Counted from the first letter of the stretch, positions 1-8,066 are shown. The stretch: 64,000 nt of DNA from JAUMBM01 sp964441755 (GCA_964441755.1 CAYTVG010000010.1:62001-126000), one strand, 5' to 3'. Notes: a model not told the origin generated them from the letters alone. Translations and numbers: made by a program.

Positions 1-25
1 GCAGCAGCAGGAATCCTTGGCGCAT
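1..25 (-). CDS. 5' start of a CDS cut by the window edge
   Basis: A minus-strand ATG at 23-25 opens a frame reading MRQGFLLL before the window ends; the hydrophobic beginning would fit a signal peptide. A TATATTTG box on the minus strand at 94-101 lies about 70 nt upstream, which supports a real start. Eight codons are too few to name the product. Confidence 0.3.
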
Positions 26-93
26 AGCAGTTAATTTTCTCTAAGGTTTACTGAATCCGGTTAATAATTGGTCGTTTGGTTCTTTCACAAGCC

Positions 94-101
94 CAAATAT
101 A
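94..101 (-). promoter_or_regulatory. Bacteroidota -7 box (TATATTTG)
   Basis: TATATTTG on the minus strand matches the Bacteroidota TANNTTTG element and points at the ATG at 25. No clear -33 TTG lies at the usual 17-20 nt distance, so the call is tentative. Confidence 0.35.
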
Positions 102-171
102 AGATTTCTTCAAATTACTCAGCCGCCGCAGCACATTAATTTCCTTTTGTACAAGGCCTTAGTTGCTTTTT

Positions 172-417
172 TTACGGCTCCCCCAACGCCCCCACAATCA
201 ACCGCACCTGCAGCGGCGTCAGCGTCTTGCTATACCGGCGCCAGCCCGAGGCCTCCAGCGACTGCAGCAGCGGCTCATTGCGCACAATCCAGACGCGCAG
301 GCGGTTGGTGGCGCTCTTGGGCATAACGTGGGGGAGGTAAAGCTGGGCGAGCTCGCCGAAGCCGTAGGCTCGCACCCTGAAGACTTCCTCCTCTTCCTCA
401 TATCTTCTTGTATCCAT
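172..417 (-). CDS. DUF4248 family protein
   Basis: An 81-residue protein taken from the internal ATG MDTRRYEEEEE; upstream in-frame codons look non-coding. It carries the features I associate with DUF4248: an opening region ending FGELAQLYLPH, then SATNRLRVWI, and a C-terminal LTPLQVRLIVGALGEP. These small proteins are common in Bacteroidota, often near mobile genes; no function is established. Here it lies 130 nt downstream of the recombinase gene on the same strand, which suggests it belongs to the same integrated element. Family assignment is from memory of the pattern. Confidence 0.7.
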   Translation of the reverse strand: MDTRRYEEEEEVFRVRAYGFGELAQLYLPHVMPKSATNRLRVWIVRNEPLLQSLEASGWRRYSKTLTPLQVRLIVGALGEP

Positions 418-547
418 AGTCAGGCAAGTTGAGTTGCTGCAGCGACTGGTGGTGCAGGCAGTTTCAAAATGTATACATACCCACAAATGCAGCCGGCTCC
501 TGCAATGTCTTGCGGAGCCGGCGTGAAAAAGAAATATACATAGACAC

Positions 548-1789
548 CTATTCCCGAAACTTTAGCTTGGAGGAGAGCTTGTCGGCCAGCACGGCCATAT
601 CGTCGCCTACCTTTTTGTCCACAATGCGCGCGTAGTGCTGGGTGCTGCGCAGGTTTTTGTGTCCCAGCATCTTGCTCACACTCTCGATGGGCACACCATT
701 GGTAAGCGTCACCGTAGTGGCAAAGGTATGGCGGGCTATGTGGAAAGACAGCACCTTGCTGATACCACAAATATCAGCCAGTTCCTTCAGGTAAGCATTC
801 ATCTTCTGGTTGCTGGGGATGGGCAGTACAGGATCGTCGGCATTCAGCAGCTCCAGCCGGGTGTACTTCTTGATGATGCGCATAGCGGGCTCCAGCACCG
901 GTACGCTCGTCTGAGCACCCGTCTTTTGGCGCTTCGTGCGGATCCAGTACTCACTGCCGTTGGTCTCCAGCTCCGAGCGCTTCAGTTTTTTGACGTCAGA
1001 GTAGGCAAGACCGGTAAAGCAGGCAAACAGGAAAAAGTCCCGCACCCTGTTCATCCGGTCGATGGGAGAATGGTAGTCAATCAGCCGCTGCAGCTCTCCC
1101 TCCGTCAGGTAAGGCCTGTCGACATCCTTCAGCCCCATCTTGATCCCAAAGAAAGGATCCTTGAGCATCCAGCCATTGCGCTGGCAGATGATGCAGATCC
1201 CTTTAAGCTTGTGCAAAAACTTGATGGTCGTGTTGTGCGAACAGTTCTTTTCTGTCTTCAGGAAAAACATAAACCTGTCCACCAGATCCGGCTCCATCTT
1301 CTTTACCGGAAGGTCGGTAAGCTTGTAGTGCAGGCTGAGAAAATCCACAAAGTGGTTCTTGCAGGTATTGTGCTTCTGGTAGTTCGTGTAGGAGTTTTCC
1401 TGACCGATCAGCGTAAAGAGGCGCTGGTTGTGCTCCGCCCACACCTCCACAAACATCTTAGGCCGGGCACTGTCGATGCCCAGGATGGCATCCTTGAGCA
1501 GCTGGGACGTCACCTGGTCGTGCAGCAGCAGCAGCTCGTTGTACTTTTTGAAAGCATGCAGCCTGAGTGAATCCAGGTAATCGTTCATCACCTTTGCCTC
1601 CTGGGTACGACCGCGCACGCAGCCATAATCCGTATCCCAGTCCTGTGGCTTAACCAGTCGCTTGGTTGAAAGCGTGACCACCTCTCCCCGCAGGTGTATC
1701 TTCAGCGTAATGGGGACTTCGCCATTTTTTCTGGCTTTGTTGCGGCTAATGTAGTAGCTCAGCGAAAATGCCGTGTTTTCGGTATTCAT
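548..1789 (-). CDS. Tyrosine recombinase (Bacteroidota integrase)
   Basis: A 413-residue site-specific recombinase. The N-terminal arm/SAM-like region spans about residues 1-215 and the catalytic domain about 225-400. Visible catalytic positions are Lys in the beta-hairpin (TKRQKTG, about 284-290), HxxR at H350/R353, H377 in MLGHKN and the nucleophile Y386 in TQHYARI. The position normally holding the first catalytic Arg (TGLR) reads TGLAYSD, with Ala262; loss of Arg I is known in IntDOT-type recombinases of this phylum. The gene sits 275 bp from the 3' end of tRNA-Ser, the usual arrangement of an element inserted in a tRNA gene. A TAGCTTTG promoter lies just upstream. Confidence 0.93.
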   Translation of the reverse strand: MNTENTAFSLSYYISRNKARKNGEVPITLKIHLRGEVVTLSTKRLVKPQDWDTDYGCVRGRTQEAKVMNDYLDSLRLHAFKKYNELLLLHDQVTSQLLKDAILGIDSARPKMFVEVWAEHNQRLFTLIGQENSYTNYQKHNTCKNHFVDFLSLHYKLTDLPVKKMEPDLVDRFMFFLKTEKNCSHNTTIKFLHKLKGICIICQRNGWMLKDPFFGIKMGLKDVDRPYLTEGELQRLIDYHSPIDRMNRVRDFFLFACFTGLAYSDVKKLKRSELETNGSEYWIRTKRQKTGAQTSVPVLEPAMRIIKKYTRLELLNADDPVLPIPSNQKMNAYLKELADICGISKVLSFHIARHTFATTVTLTNGVPIESVSKMLGHKNLRSTQHYARIVDKKVGDDMAVLADKLSSKLKFRE

Positions 1790-1802
1790 GGCAGCTTTGT
1801 TA

Positions 1803-1973
1803 GGTAATAAAATGGTAACAAACCAGATTCTACAAAGCTACGTCAAAACAGGCGCCAAACAAGATACAAAAAACTGATTTACAGTGTCATTATGTATTAA
1901 TTTGGGTCACACTGCGTTACCATTTCTGGTAATAGAAGGGCATGGTAGCGAAAACGGGCAAAAATGGTAACCA
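1803..1973. promoter_or_regulatory. Cluster of TTACCA/TGGTAA motifs
   Basis: The short motif TGGTAA or its complement recurs: GGTAA at 1803-1807, TGGTAAC at 1813-1819, an inverted pair TTACCA-N4-TGGTAA at 1917-1932, and TGGTAACCA at 1965-1973 flanked by A4/T4. Such repeats between a recombinase gene and its tRNA are plausible binding sites for the recombinase arm domain or a repressor. Inference only. Confidence 0.45.
1833..1862 (-). promoter_or_regulatory. Promoter of the recombinase gene
   Basis: On the minus strand, TTG (1860-1862), 19 nt spacer, TAGCTTTG (1833-1840). This fits the Bacteroidota consensus and leaves a leader of roughly 40 nt before the ATG at 1789. TTACC motifs fall inside that leader. 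Confidence 0.6.
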
Positions 1974-2007
1974 TTTTGACCCTTTTTTTGACACATATTG
2001 AAACAAA

Positions 2008-2040
2008 AAAAGTGTGTAAATCGCTGATTTACACACTTTT
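2008..2040. terminator. Perfect 15-bp hairpin beside tRNA-Ser
   Basis: Arms 2008-2022 and 2026-2040 are perfectly complementary around GCT, with A-run and T-run flanks. It lies just 3' of tRNA-Ser and could terminate the tRNA transcript, or be a structural part of the attachment region. Confidence 0.55.
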
Positions 2041-2064
2041 CGACGTTTTTGCACGGAGGCATAG

Positions 2065-2151
2065 CGGTGAAGGCGGGATTCGAACCCGCGGTACCCTTTC
2101 GAGTACGTCGGTTTAGCAAACCGGTGGTTTCAGCCACTCACCCACTTCACC
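2065..2151 (-). tRNA. tRNA-Ser (anticodon GCT)
   Basis: An 87-nt cloverleaf on the minus strand. The acceptor stem GGTGAAG pairs with CTTCACC, the T loop is GTTCGAATCC, and the anticodon loop holds GCT between CGGTT and AACCG. It has the long variable arm expected of a class II serine tRNA. No CCA is encoded. The 3' end faces the recombinase gene, so it is the likely insertion site. Confidence 0.95.
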
Positions 2152-2200
2152 AGGGCTTTACTGAAACAAGGAGCTATATGCCCTTTCACTTAAAGCGATG

Positions 2201-2231
2201 CAAAAATAAGTAGTCGCATCAATAATACAAA
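2201..2231 (-). promoter_or_regulatory. Promoter of tRNA-Ser
   Basis: On the minus strand, TTTTG (2228-2231 region), 19 nt spacer, TATTTTTG (2201-2208), about 50 nt before the tRNA 5' end. A close match to the Bacteroidota consensus. Confidence 0.65.
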
Positions 2232-2251
2232 ATTAATTGTCAACTATTTTG

Positions 2252-2283
2252 CTGCGGGCGGCCTAAAAAACGGCCGCCCGCAG
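2252..2283 (-). terminator. Hairpin downstream of dnaA
   Basis: Arms 2252-2263 and 2272-2283 form a perfect 12-bp GC-rich stem with an A/T-rich loop, starting 5 nt beyond the dnaA stop codon. Likely the dnaA terminator, although the T-run is in the loop. Confidence 0.6.
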
Positions 2284-2287
2284 GCAA

Positions 2288-3784
2288 CTAGCAGAGCTCC
2301 AGCATGCTCATGCGCAGCTTCTGTTCTACTTCTTCTGCCACGCGGCGGTAGTTGGTGTCACTTTCCAGCAAGGTCAGGGCTGTGTTGCAGGAGTAGATGA
2401 CGGTGCTGTGGTCGCGACCGCCAAAGGCTTCGCCAATAGCTTTTAAGGGTTTGTCGGTCATTTTTTTGGACAGGTGCATGGCCATCTGCCGGGCCATGAC
2501 GACTTCGCGCTTGCGCGATTTGCCCATCAGGGTCTCCACCTGCAGGTTGTAGTGCTCGGCTACCAACTGCTGTATATAGCCAAGCGTCAACTCAGTGCCG
2601 GGAGACTTGACGAGGTTGTTGATCAGCTCGCGTGCCATGGCGATGCTGTACTCCTTTTGTTGTATGGTCGCCCGGTAGATGAGCGAGGTGAGCGCACCCT
2701 CGAGTTCGCGGATGTTGTCGCGTACGTGGTAGCTGATAAACTCGAGTACTGCTGCAGGGATGCTCACACCTTCGCGCTTGGCTTTGGCCTCGAGGATGGC
2801 CATGCGGGTTTCCACATCGGGCACCTGCAGGTCGGCCGTGAGGCCCCACTTGAAGCGGGAGATGAGTCGCTCGCTGATGCCCTGCATGTCGCGCGGCGGG
2901 CGGTCGGAGGTCAGGATAATCTGCTTGCGCGTCTGGTGCAGCTGGTTGAAAATATTGAAAAATATTTCCTGGGTCTTTTGTTTTTCTGCCAAAAACTGGA
3001 TGTCGTCCATGATGAGTACGTCTACCAGCTGGTAGAAGTTGGTCAGGTCGTTGACGGCATTGTTTTTGATCGACTGTATGATCTGGTTGGTAAACTTGTC
3101 GACCGGCACATACAGGACTGTCTTGGACGGGTGCTGCTCCGTGATGCGGTTGCCAATGGCCTGCGCGAGGTGGGTTTTGCCCAGTCCTACGTCACCATAA
3201 ATGATGAGCGGATTGAAGGAGCTGTTGCCGGGCCGGTCGGCGATCGCCAGTCCAGCCGAGCGCGCCAGTTGGTTGCAGTCGGCCTCCAGAAAGGTATCGA
3301 AAGTATACTGATTGCTCAGCTGCGAGTCGATGCGCGGCTTTTTGATCCCCGGAATGATGAAAGGATTTTTGATCTGCACCGAATCAATGGAGCCCGGTGG
3401 CAGATAGGTATCGCTGCTGTAAGCCGGGCGGCCACTACTGGCTGCTGCCGTTGCCGTGTGGCTGTGCGTGCCCCCGCCGTTGACGGAAGGGGGAGCCGAC
3501 CTGCGCGGCGAGGCGGTGGAAGCGGGTTCCTGGGTGGTAATTATCTGGTACAGGAGCTGCCCCTTATCCCCGAGTTCTTCGCGGATGGTGTGCTTCAGGA
3601 TACCCACATAATGCTCTTCCAGCCACTCATAAAAGAAGCGGTTTGGCACCTGAATTACCAGCGAATTGTCTCTCAGCGATACCGGCCGGATGGGTTCAAA
3701 CCAGGTCTTGAAACTCTGGTCAGGCACCATGCGGCGGATGGTCTGCAGACAGTTATCCCATACCGTAGCGTGATCTTTCGCCAT
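2288..3784 (-). CDS. dnaA: Chromosomal replication initiator DnaA
   Basis: A 498-residue DnaA. The N-terminal domain I begins VWDNCLQTIRRMVPDQSF. A low-complexity linker at about 105-140 separates it from the AAA+ domain, which has Walker A GDVGLGKTH and Walker B VLIMDDIQFL. The C-terminal DNA-binding domain has the DnaA signature GGRDHSTVIYSC. The protein binds DnaA boxes at oriC and opens the origin. The length is usual for the phylum. It is divergent from ung. I saw no cluster of TTATCCACA boxes in the 353-bp upstream gap, so oriC is probably elsewhere. Confidence 0.98.
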   Translation of the reverse strand: MAKDHATVWDNCLQTIRRMVPDQSFKTWFEPIRPVSLRDNSLVIQVPNRFFYEWLEEHYVGILKHTIREELGDKGQLLYQIITTQEPASTASPRRSAPPSVNGGGTHSHTATAAASSGRPAYSSDTYLPPGSIDSVQIKNPFIIPGIKKPRIDSQLSNQYTFDTFLEADCNQLARSAGLAIADRPGNSSFNPLIIYGDVGLGKTHLAQAIGNRITEQHPSKTVLYVPVDKFTNQIIQSIKNNAVNDLTNFYQLVDVLIMDDIQFLAEKQKTQEIFFNIFNQLHQTRKQIILTSDRPPRDMQGISERLISRFKWGLTADLQVPDVETRMAILEAKAKREGVSIPAAVLEFISYHVRDNIRELEGALTSLIYRATIQQKEYSIAMARELINNLVKSPGTELTLGYIQQLVAEHYNLQVETLMGKSRKREVVMARQMAMHLSKKMTDKPLKAIGEAFGGRDHSTVIYSCNTALTLLESDTNYRRVAEEVEQKLRMSMLELC

Positions 3785-4080
3785 ACTACATGAACAGTCT
3801 ACACGGAATGAGTTCTCTCAAAGCTTTCCGTCAGTAAAAAAATAAACTTGCTAAAAACTTTTGCTGGTATCAGTAGGTCGCTATAGCCGCCGAAACGACT
3901 TCATGAGCGTGTTGGAGCAGGTCGGCTGAAGCTTGTTGTCACTGGCCGACCGCACCAGGAGGATTGCAAAGGTGGGGAAAAAAATTGAAGTGCTAAAGCT
4001 TCATTTGCCTTTTTATGATATTTTTTTTGGGGTAATACATAACTGAAAATCGCCTTCACCCGGCCTCTCTGCCGAATGGC

Positions 4081-4108
4081 TTGTATTCATTGGAATCTCG
4101 TATCTTTG
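4081..4108 (+). promoter_or_regulatory. Promoter of ung
   Basis: TTG at 4081-4083, 17 nt spacer, TATCTTTG at 4101-4108. A very good Bacteroidota promoter. It overlaps the longer possible reading frame and therefore decides for the ATG at 4138. The rest of the 3785-4137 gap shows nothing else I can name. Confidence 0.75.
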
Positions 4109-4137
4109 GCCGGCAACCATCAAAATTTTTTAGCTTC

Positions 4138-4815
4138 ATGGCTGACGTACGTATCGAAGAATCCTGGAAAAAGGTGCTGGCACATACTTTTCAAGAACCT
4201 TATTTTCAGTCACTTGTAACTTTCTTGCGCGAAGCTCGTCAGGCGGGCCGCATCATCTATCCGCCGGGCAGCCTCATTTTCAATGCTTTCAACAGTACGC
4301 CCTTTGAGCAGGTGAAAGTGGTCATTCTGGGGCAGGATCCCTACCACAATCCGGGGGAGGCTATGGGGCTCAGCTTTTCGGTTCCGCGCGGACAGCGCAT
4401 TCCGCCTTCACTGCAGAATATATATAAGGAGTTGCAGCGCGACCTGGGCATTCCGCCTGCGGCGCATGGCGACCTGAGCAGCTGGGCTGCGCAGGGGGTG
4501 CTGCTGCTCAATGCCATGCTCACAGTCGAGCACAACCAGCCGGGCAGCCACCAGAAGATTGGCTGGCAGGATTTCACCAATGAGGCTATCCGGCAGCTGT
4601 CGCTGCAGCGCAGCGGGCTGGTATTTATGCTGTGGGGCAATTTTGCCCGCAGCAAGGCCTCGCTGATCGATGCTTCCCGCCACCTCATCCTGCAGGCGGC
4701 CCACCCCTCCCCGTTTTCCGTGCAGGGCTTTCTCGGCTGCGGGCATTTTTCCCAGGCCAATGAATGGCTGCAGCGGCAGCAGCTGCCGCCTGTAGCGTGG
4801 GCATTGCCGGCCTAG
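4138..4815 (+). CDS. ung: Uracil-DNA glycosylase
   Basis: A 225-residue family-1 uracil-DNA glycosylase, which removes uracil from DNA to start base excision repair. The water-activating motif GQDPYHNPGEAMGLSFSV holds the catalytic Asp. The C-terminal minor-groove loop reads HPSPFSVQGFLGCGHFS. Length matches the family (about 225-230). A frame-extending upstream start at 4081 would be a TTG inside the promoter, so the ATG at 4138 is preferred. The TAG stop lies at the centre of a 16-bp perfect palindrome (4806-4821). Confidence 0.97.
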   Translation: MADVRIEESWKKVLAHTFQEPYFQSLVTFLREARQAGRIIYPPGSLIFNAFNSTPFEQVKVVILGQDPYHNPGEAMGLSFSVPRGQRIPPSLQNIYKELQRDLGIPPAAHGDLSSWAAQGVLLLNAMLTVEHNQPGSHQKIGWQDFTNEAIRQLSLQRSGLVFMLWGNFARSKASLIDASRHLILQAAHPSPFSVQGFLGCGHFSQANEWLQRQQLPPVAWALPA

Positions 4816-4821
4816 GCCGGC
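4806..4821. repeat. Perfect palindrome containing the ung stop codon
   Basis: The 16-bp self-complementary sequence GCCGGCCTAGGCCGGC has the ung TAG stop at its centre. It may form a small hairpin at the end of the transcript. Confidence 0.5.
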
Positions 4822-4906
4822 CACATTTCGTTTGGCTCAATTGGCTCTTTTTAAAAAAAACACCCCCTACACAGCCATTCATACAAATCTATTTTTTTCA
4901 AAACCG

Positions 4907-4935
4907 TTTGTTTTCAAAATAAATACATACATTTC
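4907..4935 (+). promoter_or_regulatory. Promoter of the TonB-dependent receptor
   Basis: TTTG (4907-4910), 17 nt spacer, TACATTTC (4928-4935), one base off the consensus. It supports the ATG at 5012 rather than an upstream start. Confidence 0.5.
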
Positions 4936-5011
4936 GCCTTGGTTACAGGCTCCTTTGCGGCTGGCTGCCCGGCCGCGCGGGGTCATTTTTTTCACACAAC
5001 CAAGGTATTTC

Positions 5012-7609
5012 ATGAAAAAAGTCTTACTCCTGAGCAGCCTGCTGTTGGTCTGCGCCTACACCTTTGCCCAGCAGCTCGCGACCGGTACGGTCAGTGACAA
5101 CAGTGGTGCGCCGCTTATCGGCGCCAATGTGCGTGAAAAAGGGGGCAGCAGCGGTACGGTCACCGATGCGGAGGGTGCGTTTACGCTGCGCGTGAGCTCG
5201 CCGGAGGCGGTGCTGAGTGTCACCTATATTGGTTATCTGAGCCAGGACGTGCCGCTGTCGGGGCGCAGCAACCTGAGCATTGTACTCGAGGAGGGTGTCA
5301 ACCTCGGCGAGGTGCAGGTGGTGGGTACGCGCAGCCTCAACCGCTCGGCGACGCAGACGCCGGTAGCGATCGACATCATCGACCTGCGGGAGGTGACCAG
5401 CCGGGTGGGTCAGCTGGACGTCAATCAGTTGCTGCAGTTTGCAGCGCCTAGCTTCAATGCCAACAAGCAGTCGGGCGCCGATGGCGCCGACCATATCGAC
5501 CCGGCCACGCTGCGCGGCCTGGGGCCCGACCAGACGCTGGTGCTGGTCAATGGCAAGCGGCGGCATCAGTCGTCGCTGGTCAATATTTTTGGCACCCGCG
5601 GCCGCGGCAATACGGGTACCGACCTCAATGCGATTCCGGTTTCGGCTATCGAGCGCATCGAGATTCTGCGCGATGGTGCCAGTGCGCAATATGGCTCTGA
5701 TGCCATTGCGGGGGTGATCAACATCGTCCTCAAATCCACTGTGGACGAGTTTAGCGGCAATCTCAACGTAGGGGCTTACAATGCGACGCCGCCGGCCGAC
5801 TATGCGGTGGCGTCGACGGATAAGTACGACGGACAGATGATGCAGCTCAACGGCAACTACGGTGCGCGCCTGGGCGAGAAGGGGTTTGTCAATGTGACGC
5901 TCGACTACCTGACTAAGGATCACACCAACCGCCCTGCCGATCCCAATGTGTTTGACATCTATCGCCAGCAGTATGGCGATGCAGCTTCCGACAATTTTTC
6001 GGCTTTCGCCAATGCCAGCACTTCGCTGGGGGGCAATACCAGTGTGTATGCTTTTGGTGGCTTTACCCACCGCTTTACCGATGCCTACGCGTGGACGCGC
6101 TCGGCCGACTCGGAGCGCAATGTGCCGGCTATCTACCCCAATGGTTTTAATCCGCGCATCACCTCTATCATCGGCGACCAGTCCTACTCGGTGGGGCTGC
6201 GCTCCAAGTTGCGCGGCTGGGATGTTGACTTCAACAACACCTTCGGGCAGAACGACTTCCGCTACACCATCGACGGCACGCTCAATGCGTCGCTGCTGGA
6301 GCGCTCCCCTACCCGCTTCGATGCGGGTGGCCACCGCTTTTCACAGAACACAACCAGCCTGGCGTTTACCCGCTCGCTGCCCGATCTGCTGCAGGGTGCC
6401 AACATCGCTTTTGGTATCGAGCACCGGGTCGACAATTATGAGATCTTTGCGGGTGAGGAAGGTTCGTGGCGCAATTACGGCATTGTGGACACCATCATCA
6501 ACGGGCGGCCGGTACAGGTCGATCTGCTGGGGCGGCCCGCCGGCTCTCAGGGCTTTCCGGGCTTCCAGCCGGCCAATGAGCTCAACGAGTATCGCACCAA
6601 TCTGGGGGCTTATGTAGATGCCGAATTTGACCTGACCGACCGCTTCATGGTGGCGGCGGCTGTGCGCTTCGAAAACTACAGCGACTTTGGCGCCACCCTC
6701 AACGGCAAGCTGGCGGCCCGCCTGGCCGTCACCGATGCGGTGGCGCTGCGCGCCTCGGTCAGCAGCGGTTTCCGGGCGCCTTCGCTGGCACAGATCTATT
6801 ACAACAGCACCTTTACCGACTTTGTGAGTGGGGTGCCTACCGAAAAAATTATCGCCCGCAACAACAGCCCCATCACGCGGGCGCTGGGCATTCCGGCGCT
6901 GCAGGAGGAAAAAGCCCTCAACGCCAGCCTGGGCCTGACGGCCCGCCTGGGCAACTTTACGGCTACCATCGATGGCTATTATGTGGATATTCAGGACCGC
7001 ATCGTGCTCACGGGCGCTTTTGAAGATACGGATCCCGACATCGGCCAGGAATTGCAGCGGCTGAATGTGGCGGCGGCGCAGTTTTTCACCAATGCACTAG
7101 ACACCCGCACGAGCGGGCTGGACGTTGTCCTGAGCTGGGCTAAGGCTTTCAATGACAATCGCCTGCGCCTGTCTTTTGCCGGCAACTTCAACCGCATGGA
7201 GCTGGGCGACATCAATACCAGCGCCAAGTTGCAGGGCAAGGAAGACATCTACTTTGGTTCGCGTGAGCAGCTCTTCCTGCTCGCTTCGGCGCCGGAGAGC
7301 AAGCTCAACCTGACGATGGACTATCGCCGGGGCAAGTTTAATGCCAACCTGCGCTTTGTGCGCTTTGGTGAGGTGACGCTGGAGGATTTCCTCGGCACGC
7401 TGGACGTGTACGAGGCGCGCATTACCACCGACCTGACGCTGGGGCTGGATTTGTCGTCCCGCATGTCGCTGAATGTGGGTGCTGCCAACTTGTTTAATGT
7501 GTACCCGACCCAGCAGGATACTGAGACCGAGACCGGTGGTCTGTGGGATGCCGTGCAGATGGGCTTTGGCGGGTCCTTTTATTTTGCGAAGCTCAACTTC
7601 CGCTTCTGA
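5012..7609 (+). CDS. TonB-dependent outer-membrane receptor
   Basis: An 865-residue receptor that imports a ligand across the outer membrane using TonB energy. It begins with a signal peptide (MKKVLLLSSLLLVCAYTFAQ). A carboxypeptidase-regulatory-like domain follows at about 22-105, with GTVSDNSGAPLIGANV. The plug domain (about 110-245) ends ILRDGASAQYGSDAIAGVIN, and a beta-barrel ends in aromatic FYFAKLNFRF. No SusD partner is adjacent, so it is not an obvious polysaccharide-utilisation SusC; the ligand is unknown. The exbB-exbD-exbD-tonB cluster 0.7 kb downstream may energise it. The start was placed at the signal peptide because the upstream in-frame stretch holds the promoter. Confidence 0.95.
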   Translation: MKKVLLLSSLLLVCAYTFAQQLATGTVSDNSGAPLIGANVREKGGSSGTVTDAEGAFTLRVSSPEAVLSVTYIGYLSQDVPLSGRSNLSIVLEEGVNLGEVQVVGTRSLNRSATQTPVAIDIIDLREVTSRVGQLDVNQLLQFAAPSFNANKQSGADGADHIDPATLRGLGPDQTLVLVNGKRRHQSSLVNIFGTRGRGNTGTDLNAIPVSAIERIEILRDGASAQYGSDAIAGVINIVLKSTVDEFSGNLNVGAYNATPPADYAVASTDKYDGQMMQLNGNYGARLGEKGFVNVTLDYLTKDHTNRPADPNVFDIYRQQYGDAASDNFSAFANASTSLGGNTSVYAFGGFTHRFTDAYAWTRSADSERNVPAIYPNGFNPRITSIIGDQSYSVGLRSKLRGWDVDFNNTFGQNDFRYTIDGTLNASLLERSPTRFDAGGHRFSQNTTSLAFTRSLPDLLQGANIAFGIEHRVDNYEIFAGEEGSWRNYGIVDTIINGRPVQVDLLGRPAGSQGFPGFQPANELNEYRTNLGAYVDAEFDLTDRFMVAAAVRFENYSDFGATLNGKLAARLAVTDAVALRASVSSGFRAPSLAQIYYNSTFTDFVSGVPTEKIIARNNSPITRALGIPALQEEKALNASLGLTARLGNFTATIDGYYVDIQDRIVLTGAFEDTDPDIGQELQRLNVAAAQFFTNALDTRTSGLDVVLSWAKAFNDNRLRLSFAGNFNRMELGDINTSAKLQGKEDIYFGSREQLFLLASAPESKLNLTMDYRRGKFNANLRFVRFGEVTLEDFLGTLDVYEARITTDLTLGLDLSSRMSLNVGAANLFNVYPTQQDTETETGGLWDAVQMGFGGSFYFAKLNFRF

Positions 7610-7647
7610 CAAAAAAGCCTGCCCGCGACGCGGGCAGGCTTTTTTGT
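7609..7647. terminator. Bidirectional terminator (19-bp arms)
   Basis: Arms 7609-7627 and 7629-7647 are perfectly complementary, with GC-rich core and six A/T at the outer ends. It lies between the converging receptor gene and zinc-ribbon gene and works as an intrinsic terminator in either direction. Confidence 0.9.
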
Positions 7648-7648
7648 C

Positions 7649-7927
7649 TCAAAAATCAAACAGATCCTCGAGGAAGGAGTCTCTTTTCTTTTTCTTGTAG
7701 TCGTAATGCTTATGGCTGTCGTGGTGGCGATGGTGGTCGCGATCCCGGTAAAGATCCGGTGCAGGCCCGCTTTTGGGCGCTGAGCGGTCTGCCATTGCTG
7801 AGCGCTCGATGATTTTATCGAGCTCCCCGCGATCCAGCCAAATCCCCCGGCAGTTGGGGCAGTAATCGATTTCTACACCGTTGCGGTCGGTCATGAGCAG
7901 GTTGACGTCGCAGGTTGGACACTTCAT
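7649..7927 (-). CDS. Small zinc-ribbon (TFIIB-type) protein
   Basis: A 92-residue protein starting MKCPTCDVNLLMTDRNGVEI. It has two CxxC knuckles (CPTC and YCPNCRGIWLDRGELDKI), the hallmark of the bacterial zf-TFIIB family (PF13453). The tail is rich in His, Asp and Lys and probably disordered. The family is of unknown function. Upstream in-frame codons run through hairpins and are taken as non-coding. It converges on the TonB receptor across a strong terminator. Confidence 0.85.
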   Translation of the reverse strand: MKCPTCDVNLLMTDRNGVEIDYCPNCRGIWLDRGELDKIIERSAMADRSAPKSGPAPDLYRDRDHHRHHDSHKHYDYKKKKRDSFLEDLFDF

Positions 7928-7978
7928 GTGTTTGATTTTTTGGTAAAAAGCAGTTGCCTGCCAACAGCAATATATTGG

Positions 7979-8009
7979 ATCTTCATTTTTTCTTCGAAAA
8001 AATGAAGAT
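7979..8009. repeat. Hairpin with T-run/A-run arms and TTCG centre
   Basis: Arms 7979-7991 and 7997-8009 (13 bp perfect) around CTTCG. It sits in the 347-bp gap between two divergent genes, where a terminator is not expected. Confidence 0.6.
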
Positions 8010-8023
8010 TTAGCTAATCGTAC

Positions 8024-8066
8024 GGCTGGCTTTTGTTTTTTCCTTCGAAAAAAACAAAAGCCAGCC
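8024..8066. repeat. 18-bp-stem hairpin with TTCG centre
   Basis: Arms 8024-8041 and 8049-8066 are perfectly complementary; the centre again contains CTTCGA. With the preceding hairpin it forms a pair of the same build (T-run left arm, TTCG, A-run right arm). It may insulate the exbB promoter from upstream transcription. Confidence 0.65.

Noticed and set aside
635..1570. Long open frame opposite the recombinase gene
   Set aside because: It is a shadow of the minus-strand recombinase, which has clear catalytic motifs; the opposite-frame product has no recognisable features. The same applies to long opposite frames across dnaA (2474-3793), the TonB receptor (5024-6334) and the beta-oxidation gene (12204-14012).
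1..2200. Prophage
   Set aside because: Only a recombinase and a DUF4248 protein are visible; no capsid, terminase or lysis genes are in view, so the element type cannot be named.
3785..4137. Possible oriC beside dnaA
   Set aside because: No cluster of DnaA boxes (TTATCCACA-like) or A/T-rich unwinding region was found; the gap is explained by the ung promoter and, presumably, the dnaA promoter.
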